Of a stretch of DNA of 33,728 nt, positions 16,926 through 25,481 are shown piece by piece. The notes under the pieces are model-generated. The model worked only from the letters and a program-made list of their open reading frames with translations, ran no database searches and was not told the DNA's origin. The DNA is from Clostridiales bacterium (GTDB lineage Bacteria > Bacillota > Clostridia > Christensenellales > CAG-314), in the NCBI GenBank assembly GCA_004558105.1, contig SFEB01000012.1, positions 1 to 33,728 on the forward strand, read 5' to 3'. Position numbers and translations under genes: made by a program. Each line of letters starts with the position of its first letter. Position 1 is the first letter of the stretch.

Positions 16926-18008
16926 TTAGCCTCTCTTGTAGAAGGGCATTTTTACTATTTTTGCCTTGAGTTTTCTGCCGCGTACGTCAATTACGACTTC
17001 TTCGCCCATATATGACTTGAGGATACGGACCATAGCGATGGCTTTCTTAAACAAAGGACTCATCGTACCGGTAGTGACCTTACCGATAAGGTTGCCCTCG
17101 GTGTCGTATACGTCGCAACCCTCTCTCGCAATACCTTTGTCGACGATTTCTACGCCCTTACGCTTGTAAACGGGAGTTTTTTCCAACAACGCCTGTTTGC
17201 CGATAAAGTTGGGTTTATCCATCTTGATAAAGATATTGAGACCGACTTCGGTCGCAAGAAAATCTTCGTTGAGTTCATGACCGTACAAAGGCATGCAGGC
17301 TTCGAAACGCAAAGTATCGCGAGCGCCGAGGCCGCAGGGTACGAGACCGTCTTCCGCACCGACTTCCAGCAACTTTTCAAAAATTTCACCGATTTTTTCG
17401 GCGGGGCTGTAAATTTCAAAACCGTCTTCGCCGGTGTAACCCGTACGGCTGATAATGCAGTTGATGCCCATAAGAGCCGTGTTCTGAACGAAAGAATAAT
17501 ATTTGGTCGGAATAGCGTCCTGCGGAACGAGTTTCAACAAGATTTTTTCCGCAAGAGGACCTTGCAGAGCGACCTGACCGATGGTTTCGGAAAGGTTACG
17601 GAAGGTGGCGTTGGGAAGCATACGGCTTTCCACCCATTTGGCGTCCTTTTCGCAGTTACCGGCGTTTACTACGAGATAGTAGTAATTTTCGTTGAAACGG
17701 TAAACCAACAGGTCGTCTACGATACCGCCGTTTTCGTTGAGCATCATCGTGTATCTTACTTGCCCGTCGTACATGTCGGAAATGTCGTTTGCCATCAACA
17801 ACTGAATCGTTTCGGTTGCCGCCGGTCCCTTGATTTCAAATTCGCCCATGTGCGAAACGTCAAACAAACCGCATTTGGTGCGGACGGCCATGTGTTCTGC
17901 CGTCAAACGTGTGGCTTCATACTCTACGGGCAACTCAAAACCGCCGAACTCGACGATTTTGCCGCCGTGGGCAAGGTGATTTTCATAAAGTGGTGTTCTT
18001 TTTCCCAT
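16926..18008 (-). CDS. gcvT: Glycine cleavage system T protein (aminomethyltransferase)
   Basis: A 360-residue enzyme that releases ammonia from the aminomethyl-lipoyl GcvH and transfers the methylene group to tetrahydrofolate. Signature parts are TPLYENHLAHGGKIVEFGGF, LFDVSHMGEFEIKG, RTGYTGEDGFEIY and the C-terminal barrel with GKVTTGTMSPLFKKAIAMVRI. AGAGGAGA precedes the ATG. It is first in the cluster, gcvT-gcvH-gcvPA-gcvPB, the order typical of Bacillota. The leader between its promoter and the ATG is only about 45 bases. Confidence 0.97.
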   Translation of the reverse strand: MGKRTPLYENHLAHGGKIVEFGGFELPVEYEATRLTAEHMAVRTKCGLFDVSHMGEFEIKGPAATETIQLLMANDISDMYDGQVRYTMMLNENGGIVDDLLVYRFNENYYYLVVNAGNCEKDAKWVESRMLPNATFRNLSETIGQVALQGPLAEKILLKLVPQDAIPTKYYSFVQNTALMGINCIISRTGYTGEDGFEIYSPAEKIGEIFEKLLEVGAEDGLVPCGLGARDTLRFEACMPLYGHELNEDFLATEVGLNIFIKMDKPNFIGKQALLEKTPVYKRKGVEIVDKGIAREGCDVYDTEGNLIGKVTTGTMSPLFKKAIAMVRILKSYMGEEVVIDVRGRKLKAKIVKMPFYKRG

Positions 18009-18060
18009 AAATATTCTCCTCTAAACCAAATTCATTAGTTTTAGTTTATTCCAATTCAGT

Positions 18061-18089
18061 ATTATATCAAACATAAAGAAAAAGTACAA
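18061..18089 (-). promoter_or_regulatory. Promoter of the glycine cleavage cluster
   Basis: TTGTAC and a perfect TATAAT lie 17 bases apart on the minus strand. The short AT-rich leader that follows has none of the conserved parts of a glycine aptamer. Confidence 0.6.
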
Positions 18090-18198
18090 ATATTTTTTAA
18101 CAGTTTGCGATTTTTTTTGTTATTTTTTATTTTTCTCCGCCAAAAATCATTTTCCGAAGAAATTAAATACCCCAAAACGTCCGACGTTCGCGGTGCGT

Positions 18199-18837
18199 TT
18201 AACGCTTATCGCACTTTTTTGTTTTTGCCTTAAACTCCTCTGCCTTTGCCGTCGCAAAACTTAACGCTCTGCCAATTTCTCCCACCGTCAGAAGATTTTT
18301 TTGACATGCGATAACGCCGCGCTTCATTTCCGACAATCTGAAACTGTGTCCCGCCTCGCTCAAAGCCGCCTTTTGCTCGCTTCTCGCCGCACGGGTGTCG
18401 TAATAAACCAGTATTACCTCTTCGTCCTCTTCTACGTCGCTTATTGCGTCGGCAGGCAATACCAACGACCCGCTGCCTCTGACTATGGCTATCGTCCCGT
18501 TTGAAAAGTCAAATACTACGGACGGCGAACCGATACGCTTGTATTCTTTTTTCCCCGTCGGTTTTAACATCGCAACGACCGATATAAAGTAAAGAACAAC
18601 GATAACCGCAACGGCGCAAAAAATAACTCCCTTTTGCGCTGAAAATCCGCTGAAACCGAGAACGCAACAAACGACCGTCGCAAGTACGGTGATAACGAAG
18701 ATTATCAGTCCGCCTACACGACCTCTCTTCTTTTGCTTTTTAAAATTATCCCGTGAGACCGTGCCGCTGAAAATAACTTTATCGTTTTGTTTAAACTGCG
18801 GCACGTACTCGCTCTGCCCGCCGTCAAAAAAGTCCAT
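18199..18837 (-). CDS. Two-TM membrane protein with cytoplasmic PH-like C-terminal domain (unknown)
   Basis: A 212-residue protein that I cannot name. A short N-terminal stretch (FKQNDKVIFSGTVSRDNF) leads into two TM helices at about 42-62 and 70-90. The C-terminal part has strand pairs (PSVVFDFSNGTIAIVRGSGS, VILVYYDT) and a final helix rich in Lys, Ala and Glu, suggestive of a PH-like or YcxB-like cytoplasmic domain. GGAGG is five bases before the ATG and the gene has its own promoter. It diverges from the SPFH gene. The layout (two TM helices followed by a small beta domain) recalls the two candidate immunity proteins at 31.5 and 32.5 kb, but no sequence similarity is obvious. Confidence 0.75.
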   Translation of the reverse strand: MDFFDGGQSEYVPQFKQNDKVIFSGTVSRDNFKKQKKRGRVGGLIIFVITVLATVVCCVLGFSGFSAQKGVIFCAVAVIVVLYFISVVAMLKPTGKKEYKRIGSPSVVFDFSNGTIAIVRGSGSLVLPADAISDVEEDEEVILVYYDTRAARSEQKAALSEAGHSFRLSEMKRGVIACQKNLLTVGEIGRALSFATAKAEEFKAKTKKCDKR

Positions 18838-18911
18838 ATATCCCTCCTTTGCCCGTTATCGATTACCGACCGTAATAAACGATTTATTAAAAAATACGTT
18901 TCCTTCGGATT

Positions 18912-18940
18912 ATTTTAACAAAAAAACGGTTTTCTGTCAA
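18912..18940 (-). promoter_or_regulatory. Promoter of the two-TM protein gene
   Basis: A perfect TTGACA and TAAAAT are 17 bases apart on the minus strand, about 75 bases before the ATG. Confidence 0.75.
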
Positions 18941-18973
18941 GACGAAGTAAAACAACCCCTCTCCCTTTTTCAC

Positions 18974-19024
18974 GAACCGATAAATTTTTTCTAAACCGAT
19001 AAATTTTTCCCGAACCGATAAAAA
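18974..19024 (+). repeat. Three direct repeats, 19-base period, just upstream of the SPFH promoter
   Basis: The core AACCGATAAA occurs at 18975, 18994 and 19013. The first two copies are followed by a T tract; the third runs into the -35 box. The period of 19 is close to two helical turns, so proteins would bind on one face of the DNA. This is typical of an array operator. It may be the target of the ribbon-helix-helix protein encoded two genes downstream (inference). Confidence 0.8.
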
Positions 19025-19027
19025 CAC

Positions 19028-19056
19028 TTGACACCGTGTTATTAAAATGATATTAT
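19028..19056 (+). promoter_or_regulatory. Promoter of the SPFH / ribbon-helix-helix operon with overlapping inverted repeat
   Basis: TTGACA and TATTAT are separated by 17 bases. TGATAT at 19048 and ATATCA at 19061 form an inverted repeat that overlaps the -10 box and the likely start point near 19063, a normal place for a repressor site. Confidence 0.75.
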
Positions 19057-19089
19057 TTTGATATCACCATCAAGGAGGAAGAAAAACAA

Positions 19090-20127
19090 ATGGAAGAAAA
19101 GCAAATTGAAGAAAAAATTTTAGGCAAAAAGCAAAACGGAATGGGTATGTTGCTTTTGCTCATACTTTCCTACGTAGTGGCAATAGTTTTTATTGCGGCA
19201 AGCGCAAACGGAATGGAAAACGGAGAGACTTTCAGCGCAATCCTTTTCACGATAGGAATGATATGGTTTTGCCTGGGTTGGATTCTTGCTTTCGGATTTA
19301 AAGTTCTGCGCCCGCAAGAGGCTCTGGTTCTTACGCTTTTCGGCAAATACGTCGGAACGATTAAAAAAGAAGGTTTTTATTTCGTAAACCCCTTCTGCGT
19401 TGCGGTCAACCCCGCGGCAAAAACCAAACTCAACCAAAGCGGCGACGTAGGCTCGGACAAAGACCTTTCATCCATCGTTATCGGCAATAACGCAACGACG
19501 GTCAACGCCGTAAACAGAAAGATTTCGCTTAAAATCATGACGCTTAACAACAACCGTCAGAAGGTCAACGACTGCCTTGGAAACCCCGTAGAAATCGGCA
19601 TAGCCGTCATGTGGCGCGTAGTGGACACGGCAAAAGCGGTATTCAACGTGGACAACTACAAAGAATACCTCTCTCTTCAATGCGACAGCGCACTTCGCAA
19701 CATCGTACGCATTTACCCCTACGACGTAGCTCCCAACGTAGATACGACCGGGGATGGGATAGCCGACGAAGGCAGTCTGCGCGGTTCCAGCGAAGTGGTC
19801 GTCAACCGCATCAAAGACGAAATACAGTCCAAAGTTTCCAACGCGGGTATCGAAATAATCGAAGCCCGTATCACCTATCTCGCTTATGCTCAGGAAATCG
19901 CCGCGGTTATGCTTCAACGTCAACAGGCGTCCGCCATCATCGACGCAAGAAAGATGATAGTAGACGGTGCGGTCGGCATGGTGGAAATGGCACTCGAAAG
20001 ACTTCAGCAACACTCCGTCGTAGAACTCGACGAAGAAAGAAAGGCGCAGATGGTTGCCAACCTCCTCGTAGTCCTTTGCGGAAACAAAGACGCTCAGCCG
20101 GTAGTCAACAGCGGTACTATTTATTGA
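19090..20127 (+). CDS. SPFH/Band 7 domain membrane protein
   Basis: A 345-residue stomatin/prohibitin-like protein. Two TM helices lie at about 20-38 and 50-70, then the SPFH domain begins (FKVLRPQEALVLTLFGKYVGTIKKEGFYFVNPF). It continues with the central strand-helix part (IGIAVMWRVVDTAKAVFNVDNY) and the helical coiled segment (VSNAGIEIIEARITYLAYAQEIAAVMLQRQQASAIIDARKMI). Such proteins assemble into membrane-microdomain rings or cages. GGAGG lies 11 bases before the ATG. The stop is one base before the start of the small downstream gene, so the two are coupled. SPFH family is sure; partner and cargo unknown. Confidence 0.93.
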   Translation: MEEKQIEEKILGKKQNGMGMLLLLILSYVVAIVFIAASANGMENGETFSAILFTIGMIWFCLGWILAFGFKVLRPQEALVLTLFGKYVGTIKKEGFYFVNPFCVAVNPAAKTKLNQSGDVGSDKDLSSIVIGNNATTVNAVNRKISLKIMTLNNNRQKVNDCLGNPVEIGIAVMWRVVDTAKAVFNVDNYKEYLSLQCDSALRNIVRIYPYDVAPNVDTTGDGIADEGSLRGSSEVVVNRIKDEIQSKVSNAGIEIIEARITYLAYAQEIAAVMLQRQQASAIIDARKMIVDGAVGMVEMALERLQQHSVVELDEERKAQMVANLLVVLCGNKDAQPVVNSGTIY

Positions 20128-20128
20128 T

Positions 20129-20311
20129 ATGACTAACGCGGAAAAAACAGAAAAAGAGGTCGGAAAAAAACAAGTGCCGCTCAGGCTCTCCGCCTCCCTC
20201 TATGCAAAACTCGCTCGCTGGGCAGACGAAGACTTCCGCTCCGTCAACGGACAGATAGAATACCTTCTCACTCAATGCGTCGAAAAGCATTACGGCAAAA
20301 AGAACGATTAA
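20129..20311 (+). CDS. Small ribbon-helix-helix (Arc-like) protein
   Basis: A 60-residue protein. After a charged N-terminus comes the strand KQVPLRLSASLYAKLARWADEDFRSVNGQIEYLLTQ, matching the Arc/MetJ pattern: one beta strand (VPLRLS), helix 1 (ASLYAKLARWADED) and helix 2 (SVNGQIEYLLTQCVEK). Dimers of this fold bind DNA, usually direct or inverted repeats in front of their own operon. Translation is coupled to the SPFH gene (TGA, one base, ATG). No toxin partner is seen next to it. Regulating its own operon through the three upstream repeats is a testable inference; a structural, non-DNA role with SPFH is an alternative. Confidence 0.8.
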   Translation: MTNAEKTEKEVGKKQVPLRLSASLYAKLARWADEDFRSVNGQIEYLLTQCVEKHYGKKND

Positions 20312-20324
20312 TTTTAATAAGCGT

Positions 20325-20362
20325 AAAAAACGCGCGTTTTCCTCTGAAAACGCGCGTTTTTT
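20325..20362. terminator. Bidirectional terminator between the SPFH operon and the nucleoside transporter operon
   Basis: AAAAAACGCGCGTTTTC pairs with GAAAACGCGCGTTTTTT around four bases, with T runs on both sides. A small second hairpin (TTTTACC / GGTAAAA, 20375-20391) sits between it and the permease stop. Confidence 0.9.
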
Positions 20363-20394
20363 AGTCTTTATTTATTTTACCGTCGGTAAAAATA

Positions 20395-21351
20395 CTATCT
20401 GGTACTCTTGTCGTACGGTATACCCTCCGCTTTGGGAACCCCCGACTTTTTGGCGGTAAGGGCAAGAACCACCAACACGACAAAGTAAGGAATAATGTTG
20501 TAAAAATACATCGGCAAACCGATACTCTTTAAAATATCGATAGACGAACTGACCGCTCCGAGACACTTCAAAAAGCCGAACAGCAACGCGCCCAACGCTA
20601 TACCCAACGGCTTCCAGTTGCCGAAAATCATAATCGCCAACGCCAGAAAGCCCATACCTGCGACGCCGCTTTCCGCCGTGCCGCCCGCCGTAGTGGCGAT
20701 ATAGACGTAACCGCCCATACCTGCCAGAAATCCGCTGATGGTAGTGCCGAGATAACGCATTTTGTAAACGTTAATACCCACGCTGGCTGCCGCCTGAGGA
20801 TGCTCTCCGCACGCACGCATACGCGTACCCGTCTTGGTCTTAAAAATCCATATGGAAAGCAAAACGAATACGATTATCATGAGATACGTGGATATATAAG
20901 CCTTATCTATAAAGATTTTCAAAAAGTCGGGAGCGTCTTCGTTGATAATAGCGTAATTAGTAGAAAGCGGCATGGTTATTTTTTCGCCGTTAAAGAAGGC
21001 AAGACCGACCGTACATACGATAGCGGGCGCAAGCATATTCAACGCCGTACCGCCTATCGTCTGGTCTGCTTTAAGATTGATTGCCGAGAAGGACAACAAC
21101 AAAGAAAACGCCGCGCCGCTGAGTCCGCCGATGAGTATCGCCAGAATAAACATAAGTTGAGGATGGGAAGTAAGATTACCCGCCGATTGCATCGCATACA
21201 CGAACACCGCGCCTACGAACGCGCCGAAAATCATTTCGCCTTCCAACGCAAGGTTGATAACGCCGCTGCGTTCGGCAAACATGCCGCCGAGAGCAACGAT
21301 CAAAAGAGGAATAGCATAAATAAGCGTTTTTTGCAATACCAATACGTACAT
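20395..21351 (-). CDS. Nucleoside ABC transporter permease, second subunit
   Basis: A 318-residue integral membrane protein of the BPD_transp_2 family (RnsD/NupC/YufQ-like), with about eight to nine TM segments. It carries the family signatures GGMFAERSGVINLALEGEM near the start and GTRMRACGEHPQAAASVGINVYKMRY in the middle, the loop that contacts the ATPase. It is last in the transporter operon, its ATG overlapping the previous stop by one base (TAATG) with GGAGG upstream. It pairs with the larger permease to form the channel for nucleosides. The stop is TAG. Confidence 0.93.
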   Translation of the reverse strand: MYVLVLQKTLIYAIPLLIVALGGMFAERSGVINLALEGEMIFGAFVGAVFVYAMQSAGNLTSHPQLMFILAILIGGLSGAAFSLLLSFSAINLKADQTIGGTALNMLAPAIVCTVGLAFFNGEKITMPLSTNYAIINEDAPDFLKIFIDKAYISTYLMIIVFVLLSIWIFKTKTGTRMRACGEHPQAAASVGINVYKMRYLGTTISGFLAGMGGYVYIATTAGGTAESGVAGMGFLALAIMIFGNWKPLGIALGALLFGFLKCLGAVSSSIDILKSIGLPMYFYNIIPYFVVLVVLALTAKKSGVPKAEGIPYDKSTR

Positions 21352-22718
21352 TACTTTTCTACCTCCTGTGATTCTTCGTCAATCTGCGTTTCTTCGTCGG
21401 TCAGTACGTCCTGGTCGATTACGTACTGCTTGTCCGTGTCGACGGGCGAAGAATCGGTTTCGTTTTTGACGGTATTTGCGATTTTTGCCAAAACCTTCTC
21501 GGTTTGCTTCTTTTGCCTGTTAACTAAAACGTCGCGTATCAACTTTGCAAAGCCGGCAAAGTAAATGATAAGAGCAACCACAATATCGGCTACGTATTGG
21601 TTAAAACCGAACGCCGAAAGGTTTCCGCCGCCCTGACTCAGGTAACGCAAAAGCAACCCGGCAAAGATAACCCCGATAGGATTGTTACTTGCCAGCAACG
21701 CAACCGGAATACCGTTAAATCCGTTGTCGGGCAGTTTGCTGTACGCCGCTTTGTAAGCAAGTTCGATACCCGGATTGAGATAGTACAGCGCGCCGCCGAT
21801 AGCCGCAAGACCGCCCGCGATAGCCATAGACAGGATAATATTGCGTTTTTCGTTCATACCCGCGTATTTTGCGGCATGTTTATTGCTTCCGCACGCCTTC
21901 AATTCGTAACCGAACGTGGTTTTGTTCAGAATAATATAAATTACTATCGCCAGAGCAACGGCAATAAATATACCTATATCGATGTAAGAATTGCCGAAAA
22001 GTTTTCCCAGCCCGAGCGACGGCGTGCCCGTATTGGTAACGGCGGTTTTTATCAGATAACCCGATTTACCGCTACCCGTGTTGACTAAATGTTTTAACCC
22101 CTCGCTGCTGAACACCCAGGAAACTATATTTGCCGCTATCCAGTTGGTCATGATACAGACGATAACCTCGTTAACGCCGAACAACGCTTTGAACAATCCC
22201 GGGATACAACCCCAGAGCATACCGAATATCATTCCCACTACGAGAGCGAGCAACCATACGAAAAACCCGGCGACGTCGTTACCCGTGCAGTTAATATTAA
22301 GAGCGACGAGCAAAGAACCCATTGCGCCCATAAAGTACTGACCTGCCGCGCCGATGTTAAACAAACCCGTTTTAAAAGCTATCGCCACCGACAAGCCCGT
22401 CATGATGATAGGCACGGCGTAAAAAATCATGTTGCCGAAACTGAACGCCGCGTTTGCCGCCGTAAACGGACCCGCAAGCATAGTAAACAGACCGCCGAAA
22501 GCGTCGCTGAAATATATCTGGTCTTCGGACGACGCCAACGCCAATATCATCATTACGATAAAACCTACGATAACGCCGGCAAGAATACAAACGAGCGACG
22601 AAACGAAACTACGGGTGCTTTCTTTTTTAGATAAAGTCAACAGCCTCGGTTCTTTGTCGTCATGTATGCAAAAGAGAGATTTTATCCAATTTCCTATGCC
22701 GGAAAAAAACTTTCTCAT
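21351..22718 (-). CDS. Nucleoside ABC transporter permease, first subunit with acidic tail
   Basis: A 455-residue BPD_transp_2 permease (RnsC/NupB/YufP-like). The N-terminal 40 residues are cytoplasmic, followed by multiple TM segments. GLSVAIAFKTGLFNIGAAGQYFMGA and YELKACGSNKHAAKYAGMNEKRNII are the family motifs. The C-terminal 60 residues form an unusual acidic hydrophilic tail (TDEETQIDEESQEVEK) that is probably disordered. The start overlaps the ATPase stop as ATGA, with AGGAGG upstream, so translation is coupled. Confidence 0.93.
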   Translation of the reverse strand: MRKFFSGIGNWIKSLFCIHDDKEPRLLTLSKKESTRSFVSSLVCILAGVIVGFIVMMILALASSEDQIYFSDAFGGLFTMLAGPFTAANAAFSFGNMIFYAVPIIMTGLSVAIAFKTGLFNIGAAGQYFMGAMGSLLVALNINCTGNDVAGFFVWLLALVVGMIFGMLWGCIPGLFKALFGVNEVIVCIMTNWIAANIVSWVFSSEGLKHLVNTGSGKSGYLIKTAVTNTGTPSLGLGKLFGNSYIDIGIFIAVALAIVIYIILNKTTFGYELKACGSNKHAAKYAGMNEKRNIILSMAIAGGLAAIGGALYYLNPGIELAYKAAYSKLPDNGFNGIPVALLASNNPIGVIFAGLLLRYLSQGGGNLSAFGFNQYVADIVVALIIYFAGFAKLIRDVLVNRQKKQTEKVLAKIANTVKNETDSSPVDTDKQYVIDQDVLTDEETQIDEESQEVEK

Positions 22719-24301
22719 TGCACTTCCTCCTTTGCCTTTTCGCGCTTGGCTCCCGCCATATACAGTCCGAGTTCCTGAACGGTAGTCGTTTTCGGGTCGA
22801 GTTGACCGACTATTTCACCCTCGTACATCACGAGAATACGGTCGGCAAGATTCATAACTTCGTCGAGTTCGAAAGAGACCAGCAAAACCGCGCTTCCTTC
22901 GTCGCGCTTGGCAACCAGTTGATTGTGAATATATTCGATAGCGCCGACGTCCAGACCACGCGTAGGCTGAACGGCGATGAGCAGAGAATGTTCTCTGTCC
23001 ATTTCTCTTGCTACTACCGCTTTCTGCTGATTTCCGCCCGACATACTGCGGACGACGGTAACCGACCCCTGACCGCTGCGAACGTCGTATTGTTCTATCA
23101 ACTTGTCTGAATATTCTCTTACGTTGTTGAATTTGATGAACCCGTGTTTCTGAAATTCCGGTTCGAAATAGCGTTGCAAAACCATATTCTGTTCCAACGT
23201 GTAATCCAGAACGAGTCCGTGTTTGTGTCTGTCCTCGGGAATATGACTGATTCCGTGAGTATTGCGGAAACGAATGGAAGATTTGGTCACGTCCTCTCCG
23301 TTAAGAGTAACTTTCCCCGCGGCGACGGGTTCCAGCCCGGTCAGTCCGTAAACGAGTTCCGACTGACCGTTCCCGTCGATACCCGCAATACATACAATTT
23401 CGCCGGAACGGACGGAAAACGATACGTTGTTTACGGCAAGTTTCTTGTGAACTTTACTCTTTACCGACAAACCTTCAACCTTCAAAACTTCTTCTTTCGG
23501 TTGCGCCGGTGCCTTTTCCACTACAAACTCTACCGGTCTGCCCACCATCATCTGAGAAAGGTTCTCCTTCGTCGTATCTTTTATATCCACGGTGCCGACG
23601 TACTTTCCCTTACGCAGTACGGTACATCTGTCCGCAACCGCCATTATCTCGTTTAACTTGTGGGTAATAAAGAGGATAGATTTACCCTCTGCCGCAAGGT
23701 TACGCATGATTTGCATCAACTCGTCTATTTCTTGCGGAGTGAGAACAGCCGTAGGTTCGTCAAAAATAAGTATCTCGTTGTCGCGATACAACATTTTTAA
23801 AATCTCCGTACGCTGTTGCATGCCCACGGTAATATCTTCTATTTTTTCGTCGACGTCAACGTGCAAACCGTACTTTTCGCTGAGTTGACTGACCTTTTCT
23901 CTCGCGTCCGCTTTTTTTATAAAGCCGAACCTTGTGTCCTCCGCGCCGAGAATAATATTGTCAAGTACGGTAAAACATTCGACAAGTTTAAAATGCTGAT
24001 GCACCATACCTATGCCCAGCGCCGTCGCGTCGTTGGGGTCGTTGATTTTTACAACCTCTCCGTTTTTTAATATTTCGCCCTCTTCCGGCTGATAAAGTCC
24101 GAAAAGTACGGACATAAGCGTGGATTTACCCGCGCCGTTTTCGCCTAAAAGAGCGTGGATTTCACCACGCTTCAATTGAAGCGTTATATTGTCGTTAGCC
24201 TTTATCCCGGGGAACTCTTTCGTAATATTTCTCATTTCGATAATGTACTCGCTGCCATTATTCTCATGAGGAACGTTTTTGTTTTCATTCACAACAGTCA
24301 T
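22715..24301 (-). CDS. Nucleoside ABC transporter ATP-binding protein, tandem domains
   Basis: A 528-residue double ATPase of the sugar/nucleoside type (RbsA-like; NupA/YufO/RnsB). Domain 1 has Walker A GENGAGKST at 53-61, a non-canonical signature VGMQQRTE in place of LSGGQ (usual for this nucleoside group) and Walker B ILIFDEPTAVLTP. Domain 2 has a degenerate P-loop (GIDGNGQSEL), a proper MSGGNQQK signature and LLIAVQPTRGLDVGA, so one site is probably non-hydrolytic. It follows the binding-protein gene after an intervening terminator hairpin and has AGGAG ahead of the ATG. Confidence 0.95.
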   Translation of the reverse strand: MTVVNENKNVPHENNGSEYIIEMRNITKEFPGIKANDNITLQLKRGEIHALLGENGAGKSTLMSVLFGLYQPEEGEILKNGEVVKINDPNDATALGIGMVHQHFKLVECFTVLDNIILGAEDTRFGFIKKADAREKVSQLSEKYGLHVDVDEKIEDITVGMQQRTEILKMLYRDNEILIFDEPTAVLTPQEIDELMQIMRNLAAEGKSILFITHKLNEIMAVADRCTVLRKGKYVGTVDIKDTTKENLSQMMVGRPVEFVVEKAPAQPKEEVLKVEGLSVKSKVHKKLAVNNVSFSVRSGEIVCIAGIDGNGQSELVYGLTGLEPVAAGKVTLNGEDVTKSSIRFRNTHGISHIPEDRHKHGLVLDYTLEQNMVLQRYFEPEFQKHGFIKFNNVREYSDKLIEQYDVRSGQGSVTVVRSMSGGNQQKAVVAREMDREHSLLIAVQPTRGLDVGAIEYIHNQLVAKRDEGSAVLLVSFELDEVMNLADRILVMYEGEIVGQLDPKTTTVQELGLYMAGAKREKAKEEVQ

Positions 24302-24325
24302 TGCTGCGTTCTCCTGTTTTTGCTA

Positions 24326-24355
24326 AAAAGAGGGCAAATCGCTTTGCCCTCTTTT
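24326..24355 (-). terminator. Attenuating terminator after the binding-protein gene
   Basis: AAAAGAGGGCAAA and TTTGCCCTCTTTT pair over 13 bases around a four-base loop, inside the transporter operon. A partial stop here would give more binding protein than ATPase and permeases, which is the usual ratio for such systems. Confidence 0.85.
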
Positions 24356-24374
24356 AAAATAGTCAAGTTTCGGA

Positions 24375-25481
24375 TTATTCGTAAATAACCGTTACTGCAT
24401 CGTTGCTCAATGCCGTCCATACAGCAGCGTTACCGCAATCGCCCGTGCAGGGAGTCGTGGGAATAGCGATCGTGCCGTTCTTAATGGCGTTGAACAGAGT
24501 GTTGTAACTTGCAACCGTAAAGTTGCTCATTCTCCAACTGGACTCGGCAGTGGGAAGACCGGTTGCGTTTTCGGCTGCGCCGAGGTTGCTGGTCTTGTCT
24601 GCAAGTTTAGTGTCCCAATCGCCTGCGTAGAATTGACCGAGAATAAGTTGAACGGATTCGCTCAGACCTTTGACGGCGGAAGTAATAACTCTTTCGCTCA
24701 AAGAGGCTTGGTCAACGTCGACGCCGATGATTTTGCCGTTGGTGGTTTCTTCGGCTGCCGATTTAACGGATTGGAACATAGAACCGCCGCAAGCAAATAC
24801 TACTTCGGTACCGTTTGCATACCAACCGGAAATCTGAGTCTGAAGTTCGGTCGAAGCGGAGAAGTTGCTGCCGTACTGGAAGCTGACTTTTACTTCTACG
24901 CCGGTAACGCTTTTTTCAGCCGCAGCCGCGATAGCGCCTTGTACGTAGCCGTAACCGAAACGGTTGCAGGCAGGGTTGGTGCCGCCGCCGCCGAGGGTGG
25001 CGCCGAGTTTGGTGTAACCGTCCATAACTGCCGCATAGCCTGCCATATAGCCGGATTCTTCTTCTTTGTAAGAGACTGCCGTCACGTTGCTGAGACCGAG
25101 GTTCCAACCGTCGATAAAGATAAATTTAACGTCGGGGTTTTTGGTAGCGACCGCTTTCATTGCGTCGGCTTGAAGGAAACCGGGAGCAACGATGATTTTC
25201 GCGCCGTTTGCGATAGCCTTGTTCATAGCCTCGATACGGTCGTTGTCGGTTGCGTCGGAGCCGTTAGCGGGTTGATAATACTGATAGGTCTTGTTGTTGG
25301 CTTCCGCATAAGCTTTGGCACCTTCGTAAGTACCTTGGTTGAAACCGCCGTCCATCAATTGACCTACGTCGGTAACGACTGCGATTTCATAGGTCTTTTT
25401 CTTGCAGGCCGTCAGACAGGCAACGCAGGAAACGATCATAACGACTGCTACGATGATAGTCAAGAGTTTTTTCATTTTCAT
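24375..25481 (-). CDS. BMP-family nucleoside-binding lipoprotein
   Basis: A 368-residue extracellular binding protein (BmpA/PnrA/TmpC family) that captures nucleosides for the ABC transporter. The signal (MKMKKLLTIIVAVV) ends in lipobox LTAC. Mature features are IAVVTDVGQLMDGGFNQGTYEGAKAY, AKIIVAPGFLQADAM, KFIFIDGW, GYMAGYAAVMDG and EVVFACGGSMFQSV, all matching the family fold; Asp and Phe near DGGFNQ normally stack on the base. The ATG at 25481 is used because GGAGG is seven bases upstream; a longer frame further up has no ribosome site and lies in the structured leader. The C-terminal part has a Cys pair (PCTGDCGNA) uncommon in the family, perhaps a disulfide. Confidence 0.95.
   Translation of the reverse strand: MKMKKLLTIIVAVVMIVSCVACLTACKKKTYEIAVVTDVGQLMDGGFNQGTYEGAKAYAEANNKTYQYYQPANGSDATDNDRIEAMNKAIANGAKIIVAPGFLQADAMKAVATKNPDVKFIFIDGWNLGLSNVTAVSYKEEESGYMAGYAAVMDGYTKLGATLGGGGTNPACNRFGYGYVQGAIAAAAEKSVTGVEVKVSFQYGSNFSASTELQTQISGWYANGTEVVFACGGSMFQSVKSAAEETTNGKIIGVDVDQASLSERVITSAVKGLSESVQLILGQFYAGDWDTKLADKTSNLGAAENATGLPTAESSWRMSNFTVASYNTLFNAIKNGTIAIPTTPCTGDCGNAAVWTALSNDAVTVIYE

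Noticed and set aside
18974..19024. CRISPR array or origin iterons
   Set aside because: Only three short units with no unique spacers, no cas genes or replication initiator nearby; position at a promoter favours an operator.
20129..20311. Antitoxin of a toxin-antitoxin pair
   Set aside because: No toxin-like small gene is adjacent; its only partner is the SPFH gene, to which it is translationally coupled.
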